Of a stretch of DNA of 64,000 nucleotides, positions 44,383-51,722 are shown one piece after another. Both the position numbers and the translations under genes were made by a program. This stretch comes from Bacteroides sp. MSB163 (GTDB lineage: Bacteria; Bacteroidota; Bacteroidia; Bacteroidales; Bacteroidaceae). Within the stretch, counting starts at the first letter, position 1. Each line of letters opens with the position of its first letter. The notes beneath the pieces were generated by a model. That model had not been told where the DNA came from and did not search any database. It was given only the letters and a program-made list of their open reading frames with translations. The stretch spans positions 1,054,001-1,118,000 of the forward strand of contig NZ_CP143867.1 of assembly GCF_036416795.1 (NCBI RefSeq), given 5' to 3'.

Positions 44383-44991
44383 TCAGATAAAAATTTTAAT
44401 GCGTTCGCTCAAATCATCAAATTCTTTCCCGCCCGGTTCGGCAACAGGAGTACCGAAAGGCATCTGTGCAATCAACTGCCAGGTTTCGGGAAGATGCCAT
44501 GTGCTGCGTACATCTTCGTCAATCAACGGGTTATAGTGTTGCAGGGAAGCGCCCAGGCCTTTATCTTCGAGCATAGTCCAGATGGCCAGCTGATGCATGG
44601 CAGAGGTATGTTGCGACCACGTCGGGAAATTCTCACGATAAGTAGGGAATTGTTTTTGCAGTCCTTCCACAATGGAGCGGTCTTCAAAGAAAAGTATCGT
44701 GCCATATCCGCAAGAGAACGAGGTATCGATCTTCTTCTCCGACTGGCGATATTGTTCTTCGGACAGGCGTTCTTCCAACTGATCCTTCACTATTCTCCAT
44801 AATTTCTGATGTTCGTCCCCCAGCAACAACACAATACGCGTAGTCTGCGAGTTAAATGCCGAAGGCACATGCTTTACTGCTGTACGGATGATGTGTACAA
44901 TTTCCTCGTCCTGAACCGGAGAGTCGTTACTGATGGAATAATAGCTGCGGCGATGTTCCAATGCCTCAGCAAATGTCCGTTCTCTGATCAT
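44383..44991 (-). CDS. Nitroreductase family protein
   Basis: A 202-residue FMN-dependent nitroreductase-fold protein. The N-terminal FMN-binding segment is EHRRSYYSISNDSPVQDEE (RRSYY being the phosphate-binding part). Later blocks are VPSAFNSQTTRIVLL and KGLGASLQHYNPLIDED, with a C-terminal MPFGTPV. It resembles the HcaX/YdgI-like oxidoreductases that act on nitroaromatics or unsaturated carbonyls. Substrate unknown. Monocistronic. Confidence 0.9.
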   Translation of the reverse strand: MIRERTFAEALEHRRSYYSISNDSPVQDEEIVHIIRTAVKHVPSAFNSQTTRIVLLLGDEHQKLWRIVKDQLEERLSEEQYRQSEKKIDTSFSCGYGTILFFEDRSIVEGLQKQFPTYRENFPTWSQHTSAMHQLAIWTMLEDKGLGASLQHYNPLIDEDVRSTWHLPETWQLIAQMPFGTPVAEPGGKEFDDLSERIKIFI

Positions 44992-45083
44992 ATTTAATCC
45001 TTTCTTTTCGTAATTATCACTTTTGTCTTATATAGTGGAACAAGTGAAAGGCTGAAGTTGTTCGAAGTTGTAGAATATATTTG

Positions 45084-45091
45084 TACCTTTG
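45084..45091 (+). promoter_or_regulatory. -7 box TACCTTTG of rnhA
   Basis: TACCTTTG ends 9 bases before the ATG at 45101, so the leader is very short. A GTTG at 45057-45060 is a possible but distant -33. Confidence 0.5.
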
Positions 45092-45100
45092 CACCCAATT

Positions 45101-45736
45101 ATGAATAAAGAGAAGTTTTACGTTGTATGGTCAGGCGTCAATCCGGGCATTTATCCTTCCTGGACGGACTGTCAGTTACAAATCAAAGGCTACGAAGGAG
45201 CGAAATACAAGTCGTTCGAGACGCGCGAAGAAGCGGAAAAAGCCTTTGGATCTTCTCCGTATGAGTATATCAAGCGCTCCTCTCCGGCTGCTCCCGCCCA
45301 GAAGAAAGATGTGAATGCCCCTCTTCCTTCTTCTGTCGTAGAGAATAGCCTCGCCGTAGACGCTGCCTGTAGCGGTAATCCCGGAGCTATGGAATATCGC
45401 GGTGTACACGTAGCCAGCCGACAAGAAATATTCCATTTCGGACCGGTATATGGCACAAACAACATCGGTGAGTTTCTTGCTATCGTCCACGGACTCGCCC
45501 TGTTGAAACAGAAAGGCTTCGATATGCCCATCTACAGCGACAGTGTGAATGCCATCAGCTGGATAAAACAGAAAAAATGCAAGACAAAACTGCCACGTGA
45601 ACCCAAAACAGAAGAGCTATTCAAGCTGATAGAGCGCGCCGAAAAGTGGCTGCGCGAAAACACCTACACCACCAAAATCATGAAGTGGGAAACTAAACAG
45701 TGGGGAGAAATAGCTGCCGATTTCGGAAGAAAATAA
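45101..45736 (+). CDS. rnhA: Ribonuclease H1 with viroplasmin-type N-terminal domain
   Basis: A 211-residue RNase H1. Residues 4-50 are the viroplasmin/hybrid-binding domain (KFYVVWSGVNPGIYPSW, then GYEGAKYKSFETREEA), which binds RNA-DNA hybrids. The catalytic domain at about 82-210 has D87 (AVDAACSGNPG), E124 (IGEFLAI), D147 (YSDSVN) and D207 (AADFGR), the expected four metal ligands. It removes RNA from hybrids. I use the ATG at 45101; an alternative TTG 12 bases upstream overlaps the -7 box. Confidence 0.94.
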   Translation: MNKEKFYVVWSGVNPGIYPSWTDCQLQIKGYEGAKYKSFETREEAEKAFGSSPYEYIKRSSPAAPAQKKDVNAPLPSSVVENSLAVDAACSGNPGAMEYRGVHVASRQEIFHFGPVYGTNNIGEFLAIVHGLALLKQKGFDMPIYSDSVNAISWIKQKKCKTKLPREPKTEELFKLIERAEKWLRENTYTTKIMKWETKQWGEIAADFGRK

Positions 45737-45887
45737 GCCTTTCCATTCCCCTTTCTTCTATTCATTAAGGTCAACAAAACAAGCTTCGGTATCCGTTCCC
45801 AACAGAGGAAACGAGCGTTTCCACGAAGAGATACGAGCATTCTGTAGTGTACTGAATAAGTTGACACTTCAAAAATCGAAAATAAAG

Positions 45888-46271
45888 ATGAAATATTCGA
45901 AAAAGAAGTACAACTATTACAGTGATGATGAACGAATGTCTTATATTCGTGAGTATTTATCAAGTCCCGAGAGCAAATCTCAGTTTTGTAAGCGTAACGG
46001 CTTTTGTGCCAAGCTTCTTACTTATTGGCTTAACAAGTATCAAATGGAAGACAAAGCTATGGGTATATCACCTAAACCGGTAAATAGCGATGCTATTGAT
46101 TCTAGTATTTCTGAGCTCCAGAAAGAACTATCGCTATTGCGTGCTGAGAACCGTAAACTTCATCGGGCTCTTGCTGATGAGAGTTTACGTCATGAGGCGT
46201 GCGAAGAACTCATCAATCTTGCTGAATCCACGTATCATATCAAGGTACGAAAAAACTCCGATGCCAAGTAA
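45888..46271 (+). CDS. IS3-family transposase OrfA
   Basis: A 127-residue DNA-binding protein from the ATG at 45888 (MKYSKKKYNYYSDDERM). A helix-turn-helix of the HTH_Tnp_1/helix-turn-helix 28 type covers about 15-65 (YIREYLSSPESKSQFCKRNG), and a leucine-rich coiled coil lies at about 80-105 (ISELQKELSLLRAENRKLHR). The ORF also opens upstream from a TTG, but that is in the IS end. OrfA ends 9 bases before the first start in the orfB frame. Confidence 0.88.
   Translation: MKYSKKKYNYYSDDERMSYIREYLSSPESKSQFCKRNGFCAKLLTYWLNKYQMEDKAMGISPKPVNSDAIDSSISELQKELSLLRAENRKLHRALADESLRHEACEELINLAESTYHIKVRKNSDAK
46250..46256 (+). promoter_or_regulatory. A-AAA-AAC ribosomal -1 frameshift site of the IS
   Basis: In the orfA frame the codons read CGA AAA AAC, so A-AAA-AAC is a standard slippery heptamer. 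The -1 frame is open from 46226 through the slip site to the end of orfB at 47164, so a -1 shift gives one OrfAB fusion protein, the active IS3 transposase. Confidence 0.82.
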
Positions 46272-46279
46272 TCGACACC

Positions 46280-47164
46280 TTGTCACAGAGGCACTCAACC
46301 CGACGCAAACATGGTTGTATAAAGTTCCTCTGTGATTACTTCGGCATAACCCGACAAGGTTATTACAAGCATGTGAACCGGCATTTGGAGGTTGATATCC
46401 TTACCACAAGCATCGTGTTGTACTGCAAGGAACTGTTGGAACTCATGCCCAAAGCTGGTATGCGCGAGTTATACGCCTGCTGCGTGAGTAAGTTTGGACC
46501 AAAGATGGTTATCGGTCGTGATCGTTGTTATGACATTTTTCGTTCCAATGGTTTGTGTCAACGTACAAGTCGCAAGCGTCCTAAAACAACGAATTCGAAC
46601 CATAATTACTATATCTACCCCGATCTGTTGAATGTTACACCCAAATTTGTCGCTACGCGATTGGGCGCTATGGTAGTGGCGGATATAACCTACGTAAACA
46701 CCGGTCAGGGCTGGGCTTACCTCTCGTTGCTTACCGATGCGGCAAGTCGTGCCATCGTTGGATATGCGCTTTACAAAACTCTTGAGACGGAGGGGCCCTT
46801 GAAAGCTTTGGAGATGGCAATATCATTCTATGAGAAGTATCACATAGACATGAGCACTCTTATTCATCATTCCGACCGGGGTGTCCAATATTGCTCAAAT
46901 AAATATGTAGAGAGGCTTAAAGAGCATCAAATCAACATCAGTATGACGCAGTGTGGTGATCCTTTGCATAATGCATTGGCTGAAAGAATGAACAACACCA
47001 TTAAAAACGGTTGGCTATTCGACTGTGATGATGAGAGCTTCGAGCAAGTAAGCAAGCGCATTGAAGATGCTGTATATGTATATAATCATGTGCGGCCTCA
47101 TCAAGGGATAAACATGAGGACACCTATGGAAGTGCTCAGAGAAACGGTAGGATTTACAGCATAA
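46280..47164 (+). CDS. IS3-family transposase OrfB (DDE integrase core)
   Basis: About 294 residues, in the -1 frame relative to orfA and most likely made as an OrfAB fusion; the only stand-alone start here is a TTG. An HTH_21 part (YFGITRQGYYKHVNRH) precedes the rve integrase core: the first Asp in VVADITYV, the second in IHHSDRGVQY, and the Glu in HNALAERMNN, with the family ending NHVRPHQGINMRTPMEVL. All catalytic residues are intact. Confidence 0.92.
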   Translation: MSQRHSTRRKHGCIKFLCDYFGITRQGYYKHVNRHLEVDILTTSIVLYCKELLELMPKAGMRELYACCVSKFGPKMVIGRDRCYDIFRSNGLCQRTSRKRPKTTNSNHNYYIYPDLLNVTPKFVATRLGAMVVADITYVNTGQGWAYLSLLTDAASRAIVGYALYKTLETEGPLKALEMAISFYEKYHIDMSTLIHHSDRGVQYCSNKYVERLKEHQINISMTQCGDPLHNALAERMNNTIKNGWLFDCDDESFEQVSKRIEDAVYVYNHVRPHQGINMRTPMEVLRETVGFTA

Positions 47165-47620
47165 TACCCGCTCGTCGGGACGGGGGGGGGCCCGCCCCTT
47201 GCCGCTAGGGCGATCCCCGACCGAAGAGTTCTTGTTTGTTGGCAACATTACATTTTCCTGAAGAAGGCTTGCGTAAATAAAGGAAGATGCATAAATTTGC
47301 AAGCACCAACAAAAGACAACTAAAATAGGAATAAGAAAAACAAAAGTAAACCTCTTTAGATATTAAAGTATATTGAGTAAACTAATCCAGTTATAACAAA
47401 CGAAGTTGTCAACTAAAACCAGTACACATCATTCCCATTAAGAGAAACGACAGTTCCCATTAAGAGATACGAGCGTTCCCATTAAGGGAAACGATAATTC
47501 CCATTAAGGGAAACGTTCGTTTCCAAGTGCAGGAACGCAAGTTCCCTAGCACCAGATAGTCGTAAAACACTGTATTCCAACAAGATGTTAGTTTATATTA
47601 TAAAGAAAGGAGTAGCCCTA

Positions 47621-47740
47621 ATGTCGTTGCAATCACCTATCGCCCCCCAAATAAAGAAAAGTAAAAAAGCCGGTGTAGGCAAACCAATTGCCTACACCTA
47701 CCTACACCGTTACCTACACCACATAACATACTATGAATGA
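47621..47740 (+). CDS. Possible 39-residue small protein
   Basis: An ATG follows AAAGAAAGGAG by a normal distance (about 8 bases). The product would be 39 residues, basic (IKKSKKAGVGK), with a Tyr/His-rich end (YLHRYLHH) that is simply the translation of the CTACAC repeats. It runs into the inverted repeat at 47672-47776, so coding value is doubtful. Confidence 0.2.
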   Translation: MSLQSPIAPQIKKSKKAGVGKPIAYTYLHRYLHHITYYE

Positions 47741-47776
47741 AAATCTTACCCTCCCGGGTGTAGGTAGTGTAGGTAA
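47672..47776. repeat. Nested inverted repeats of GGTGTAGG/CCTACACC words
   Basis: GGTGTAGGCAA (47672-47682) pairs with TTGCCTACACC (47688-47698). The following CCTACACC copies (to 47720) pair with GGGTGTAGGTAGTGTAGGTA (47757-47775). Units are about 10-11 bases. Either of two stems could form, so this may be a switch or a repeat array. It lies between the 22-bp array and the 3' end of the MsbA-like gene. Confidence 0.75.
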
Positions 47777-47810
47777 AACTGACAAAAACTTATAGTTGTA
47801 TCAGTTCTGT

Positions 47811-49652
47811 TTAAGACAGAGACTGCATATCATTCAAACGCTTATAGTATCCATTCTTTTCCAACAAAGCCTCGTGCCTGCCGCGTTCCACAATTTCTCC
47901 TTCATAGAGTACGCAGATTTCATCTGCATTTTTAATAGTAGAAAGACGGTGGGCAATAGCAATTGTAGTACGGGTTTTCATCAAACGCTCCAAAGCTTCC
48001 TGCACCAGACGTTCGGATTCCGTATCGAGAGCAGAAGTAGCCTCATCAAGAATAAGAATAGGCGGATTCTTCAAAATAGCGCGGGCAATACTGATACGCT
48101 GGCGCTGTCCTCCGGAAAGCTTGCCACCACGATCACCGATATTTGTGTTGTATCCATGCTCTGTCTCCATAATGAAATCGTGCGCATTGGCAATCTTCGC
48201 CGCCTCCATTACCTGCTCCAGTGTGGCGTTTTCCACACCAAATGCTATGTTATTAAAGAATGTATCATTAAACAGGATCGCTTCCTGATTTACATTTCCT
48301 ATCAGGCCACGCAAATCATGAATACGGAAATTCTTGGTACTAACGCCATCAATCATGATTTCACCGAAATGTATGTCATGGTAACGCGGAAGCAAATCTA
48401 CCAGCGTAGATTTCCCCGACCCGGACTGCCCAACCAATGCAATCGTCTGTCCCTTCGGAACAACAAGATTGATATGCTTCAAAACTTCCCTCTTCCCATC
48501 ATAACTGAAAGAAACATCCTTAAACTCGATTTGCCGATTCATGCCATGCAAAGGAAGCGGGTTTACGGGTTCCTTAATAGGATTCTCAGCCTTCAGAATC
48601 TTATCCACACGTTCCATGGAGGCCAGACCTTTCGGAATGTTGTATCCTGCTTTTGCAAAATCCTTCAACGGATTTATGATGCTATACAGAATAACCATAT
48701 AGAAAATGAACGTCGGGGCTTCCAGCGAAGAATGCTCATCACCCAGAATCAACATACCGCCGAACCAAAGCACCAATACAATCAAAAGCGTTCCCAGGAA
48801 CTCACTCATCGGATGAGCCAACGCCTGACGAACGGCCACTTTATTGGTCGCATCACGCAGTTCATTACTACATCTGGTAAAGCGATCCACCATTTTATCT
48901 TCTGCAATAAAGGCTTTAATGATACGCAAGCCACCCAGAGTTTCTTCCAGCTGTGACATGGTGTCACTCCATTTACCCTGCGCTTCCAAAGACTGGCGTT
49001 TCAGCTTCTTGCCGACCTTCCCCATCAACCAGCCCATTCCGGGAAGTACTACGATGGTGAACAGGGTCAACTGCCAACTGGTTATAATCAGTGTTGTAAA
49101 ATAGAACAGAATCAAAATCGGATTTTTCAGCAACATATCCAGCGAACTGGTAATGGAGTTTTCTATTTCTCCCACATCACCACTCATACGGGCAATAATA
49201 TCCCCTTTCCGTTCCTGAGAGAAGAAGCCAAGCGGCAAGTGCATTACTTTAGAATAAACCATGATACGTATATCACGAACAACTCCCGTACGCAAAGGAA
49301 TCATTACCGCAGAAGAACCGAAGTAGCAGGAAGTTTTCAGCATCGTCATGAGAGCAAGGAAAAGCCCCATAAACAGAAGCGTCATTATCGGGCCATGCAC
49401 CTCTATCAACCGAGTAACATAGTAATAGAAGTTATTTATTGCTACATCTTTCAAATCATCGCTGCCCCACTCCATATAATGGTATACTTTCTCCCCGCTA
49501 CCTGTCTTGAACAGGATATTCAGGATTGGAATCAACAAAGTGAATGAGAATACATTGAAAACAGCCGATAAAACATTGAGCACGATTGCCCATCCTATAT
49601 ACTTCTTATACGGCGACACAAAACGTCGCATCAATTGCAGGAATTCCTTCAT
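47811..49652 (-). CDS. MsbA-like ABC transporter (permease-ATPase)
   Basis: A 613-residue half transporter of the lipid A/multidrug flippase class. Six membrane helices occupy about residues 15-340, with the ABC_membrane family block HLPLGFFSQERKGDIIARMSGD near the first coupling helix. The ATPase part has Walker A GQSGSGKS (about 406-413), signature LSGGQRQR and Walker B ILILDEATSALD. It probably flips lipid A-core or another lipid-linked glycan over the inner membrane. Its position next to an LtaS-like enzyme and LPS-type glycosyltransferases fits that role. Confidence 0.92.
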   Translation of the reverse strand: MKEFLQLMRRFVSPYKKYIGWAIVLNVLSAVFNVFSFTLLIPILNILFKTGSGEKVYHYMEWGSDDLKDVAINNFYYYVTRLIEVHGPIMTLLFMGLFLALMTMLKTSCYFGSSAVMIPLRTGVVRDIRIMVYSKVMHLPLGFFSQERKGDIIARMSGDVGEIENSITSSLDMLLKNPILILFYFTTLIITSWQLTLFTIVVLPGMGWLMGKVGKKLKRQSLEAQGKWSDTMSQLEETLGGLRIIKAFIAEDKMVDRFTRCSNELRDATNKVAVRQALAHPMSEFLGTLLIVLVLWFGGMLILGDEHSSLEAPTFIFYMVILYSIINPLKDFAKAGYNIPKGLASMERVDKILKAENPIKEPVNPLPLHGMNRQIEFKDVSFSYDGKREVLKHINLVVPKGQTIALVGQSGSGKSTLVDLLPRYHDIHFGEIMIDGVSTKNFRIHDLRGLIGNVNQEAILFNDTFFNNIAFGVENATLEQVMEAAKIANAHDFIMETEHGYNTNIGDRGGKLSGGQRQRISIARAILKNPPILILDEATSALDTESERLVQEALERLMKTRTTIAIAHRLSTIKNADEICVLYEGEIVERGRHEALLEKNGYYKRLNDMQSLS

Positions 49653-49679
49653 TGCTTGGGATTTAACGAATTAAGGGTG

Positions 49680-49687
49680 CAAAGATA
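49680..49687 (-). promoter_or_regulatory. -7 box TATCTTTG of the MsbA-like gene
   Basis: TATCTTTG on the minus strand, 28 bases before the ATG at 49652. No clear -33. Confidence 0.5.
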
Positions 49688-49813
49688 CAAGAAATATCTT
49701 TAAGTTAAAGAAGATATATCCAATATTAACGAGATTTATCCATACAAGCCCCGGCAAATAAGTTCTGTAGTTCATTTATATAGCACACGGAGTGATATCG
49801 GAAAAATATATCG

Positions 49814-49821
49814 TATCTTTG
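49814..49821 (+). promoter_or_regulatory. -7 box TATCTTTG of the LtaS-like gene
   Basis: TATCTTTG, 28 bases before the ATG at 49850, mirror-symmetric in spacing to the box of the divergent MsbA-like gene. Confidence 0.5.
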
Positions 49822-49849
49822 CACCCGGATATAAAACAAACGCTTTATT

Positions 49850-51613
49850 ATGACAAAGATCGATAAGTCCGTGCTGACATTCGGAATCACTATTTTTCTG
49901 AAATTCATGTTATTCGATATATTATGGTGTATCCCGACTACTTTCGCTTCTCTTTCTACAGTTGAATGTTATACAACAAAACTGATAGCCACACTTATAT
50001 TACTTATTCCTTACGCCTTCTTCCGTATGTGGAAAACAGAGGCGTTCATCATGCTCCTGCTGGATCTCCTGCTGATAGCCAATCTTATGTACTTCAGAAC
50101 CTATTATACCGCCATTCCTCTGAACAGCTACGGATTATCAGGAAACTTAGCCGATTTCACCGGAAGCGTTTTCGACTCTCTTCGCTGGTATGATATACTT
50201 TTCCCATTATCCACCCTTGCGGCTGCCGTCATTCATTGGCGTACAAAAACGGCACACCAGAAGCGTCCCGCACCGGTACTTGCTTATTCGGTGGTACTTG
50301 CAGTCATCATCTGTATCTTTGGCACAATGACCCTGATTAAAGGCGGATTTTCAAATGCATACAAGGAGTATCGCGACAAAGCATATTTCTGTTCAAGCGG
50401 ACCTTCTCTCTATACCATTTTCGGTAGCCTTTGCTATGATCTGGTAGGTCAGCAACAAAGGTTAACCCCTGAGCTGGAAGCAAAGATAGAAGAATGGTTA
50501 AGTAAAAAGCCCAAACACGAAGTTGCCCTGCCGGACAGTAGTACTAATCGCCGCACCAATTGTATCATCATTCTGGCAGAATCATTGGAAAGCTGGGTAT
50601 TGGAGAAAGAAGTGGAAGGACAAGAAATCACCCCTTACCTGAACAAACTTCTGAAAGACTCCACCACCATCTATGCCCCACACGTACTGACACAGGTAAA
50701 AGGCGGACGCTCCATAGATGCCCAACTCATGCTCTGTACCGGATTGCTGCCCATCAACAGTGGCACGTACAGCAGCCAATACCCCAATCATGTCTATCCT
50801 TCGTTGCAGAAAGCCATGCACGAAAAGAACCATTCGCGCAACTATCTGCTCACCATAGATAAGATATCCACCTGGAATCAAGGTCCCATAGCCCAAAGTT
50901 TCGGTATGGATACCATTATCGCCTATCACGACTTCGAACTGACGGAAGCTTTCGGCACGCACAAACGTACCGGAGACGGCTCATTCTTTGCCCAATGCCA
51001 GGAAAAGATAGAAAAAGGGGAGATCTGGAAAGAAGGGGAAAATGCATATATGCAGCTTATTACCTATTCCGGTCATGCTCCATTCATATTACCGGAATAT
51101 TTGAGAGAGATTTCATTCTCCTCCAACATTCCGGAAAAGATGGGTAATTATATGATCACTGCCCGCTACACGGATAAGGCTATCGGTAAATTCGTAGAGT
51201 ATCTGAAAACGCTCCCTCAATATAAGGAAACGCTGATTGTAATTACAGGAGATCACGAAGGGTTAGCGTCTTATCGTGCAGAGCTATGCGAAAGTCCCGG
51301 TGGCAAAGGGATCGTGTCCGACAAGCAGTTTACTCCTTTCATCGTTGTCAACTCTCCCATAGGTATGCGTTACGATGAAGTGATGGGGCAAATAGATATG
51401 TATCCCACCCTGCTGAACTTACTCCAACTTGACGATTATTATTGGACCGGACTGGGAGAAAGTATTCTCAATCCTAAAAAGAAAGGATTCGCCGTAGGTT
51501 CACAGATGAACGTGGAAGGGAAAGGGTATAGTCCGGAAGATGTGGAGTTTGCAAAGAAGGCATATGATATTTCGGATGAGATGATACGGTTTAATTATTT
51601 CGGAGGAAAGTAA
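49850..51613 (+). CDS. LtaS-like sulfatase-fold phospho-alditol transferase
   Basis: A 587-residue membrane enzyme. Four or five membrane helices occupy about 1-165, followed by a periplasmic sulfatase-type domain. Metal and catalytic candidates are the Glu in ILAESLE, the Ser or nearby residue in VKGGRSIDAQLM and the Asp-His in ITGDHEG. LtaS/OpgB/EptA relatives move phosphoglycerol or phosphoethanolamine from lipids to glycans or lipid A. The usual Thr nucleophile is replaced by Ser at the expected place, if my alignment is right. A decayed copy of the last 80 or so codons is at 55148-55402. Confidence 0.87.
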   Translation: MTKIDKSVLTFGITIFLKFMLFDILWCIPTTFASLSTVECYTTKLIATLILLIPYAFFRMWKTEAFIMLLLDLLLIANLMYFRTYYTAIPLNSYGLSGNLADFTGSVFDSLRWYDILFPLSTLAAAVIHWRTKTAHQKRPAPVLAYSVVLAVIICIFGTMTLIKGGFSNAYKEYRDKAYFCSSGPSLYTIFGSLCYDLVGQQQRLTPELEAKIEEWLSKKPKHEVALPDSSTNRRTNCIIILAESLESWVLEKEVEGQEITPYLNKLLKDSTTIYAPHVLTQVKGGRSIDAQLMLCTGLLPINSGTYSSQYPNHVYPSLQKAMHEKNHSRNYLLTIDKISTWNQGPIAQSFGMDTIIAYHDFELTEAFGTHKRTGDGSFFAQCQEKIEKGEIWKEGENAYMQLITYSGHAPFILPEYLREISFSSNIPEKMGNYMITARYTDKAIGKFVEYLKTLPQYKETLIVITGDHEGLASYRAELCESPGGKGIVSDKQFTPFIVVNSPIGMRYDEVMGQIDMYPTLLNLLQLDDYYWTGLGESILNPKKKGFAVGSQMNVEGKGYSPEDVEFAKKAYDISDEMIRFNYFGGK

Positions 51614-51652
51614 GATAATAAAGAAAGCGTTCCGTGTTTTTAAGAATCTTTG

Positions 51653-51684
51653 TTTGGAGAAATAGCAGAAAGGGCGTACCTTTG
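51653..51684 (+). promoter_or_regulatory. Consensus promoter of the AAA/PD-(D/E)xK gene
   Basis: TTTG (51653-51656), a 20-base spacer and TACCTTTG (51677-51684) fit the Bacteroides consensus. The ATG at 51723 is 38 bases further on. A degraded copy of this region exists at 55440-55523. Confidence 0.7.
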
Positions 51685-51722
51685 TTTGCATTCAAAGCAA
51701 ACTTTTAAAAAGGGCATCAGCT

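Larger units (their letters stand above)
45843..47431 (+). mobile_element. IS3-family insertion sequence, apparently complete, 1589 bp
   Basis: The left end reads TGTAGTGTACTG and the right end, reverse-complemented, TGATGTGTACTG; further in, AGTTGACA and CTTC also match between the ends. TTC at 45840-45842 and at 47432-47434 is a 3-bp target duplication as expected for IS3. It carries orfA and orfB with a -1 frameshift site. The 267 bases after orfB are non-coding and start with a GC-rich stretch (47168-47222) including a run of eight or more G; this is unusually long for an IS3 right end. Confidence 0.85.
45796..47563. repeat. 22-bp-period repeat array interrupted by an IS3 element
   Basis: Units begin at 45796, 45818, 45840 (continued at 47432 across the IS), 47454, 47476, 47498, 47520 and 47542, all 22 bases apart once the IS and its target duplication are removed. 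The consensus is TTCCCATTAAGRGAAACGA plus three variable bases; TTCCC and GGGAA in each unit are inverted repeats. The array lies between the 3' ends of rnhA and the MsbA-like gene. It has no spacer/repeat structure of the CRISPR kind. Confidence 0.85.

Noticed and set aside
45796..47563. CRISPR array near the IS element
   Set aside because: The period is 22 bases with the whole unit conserved, so there is no room for spacers; the large gap in the array is an IS3 element.
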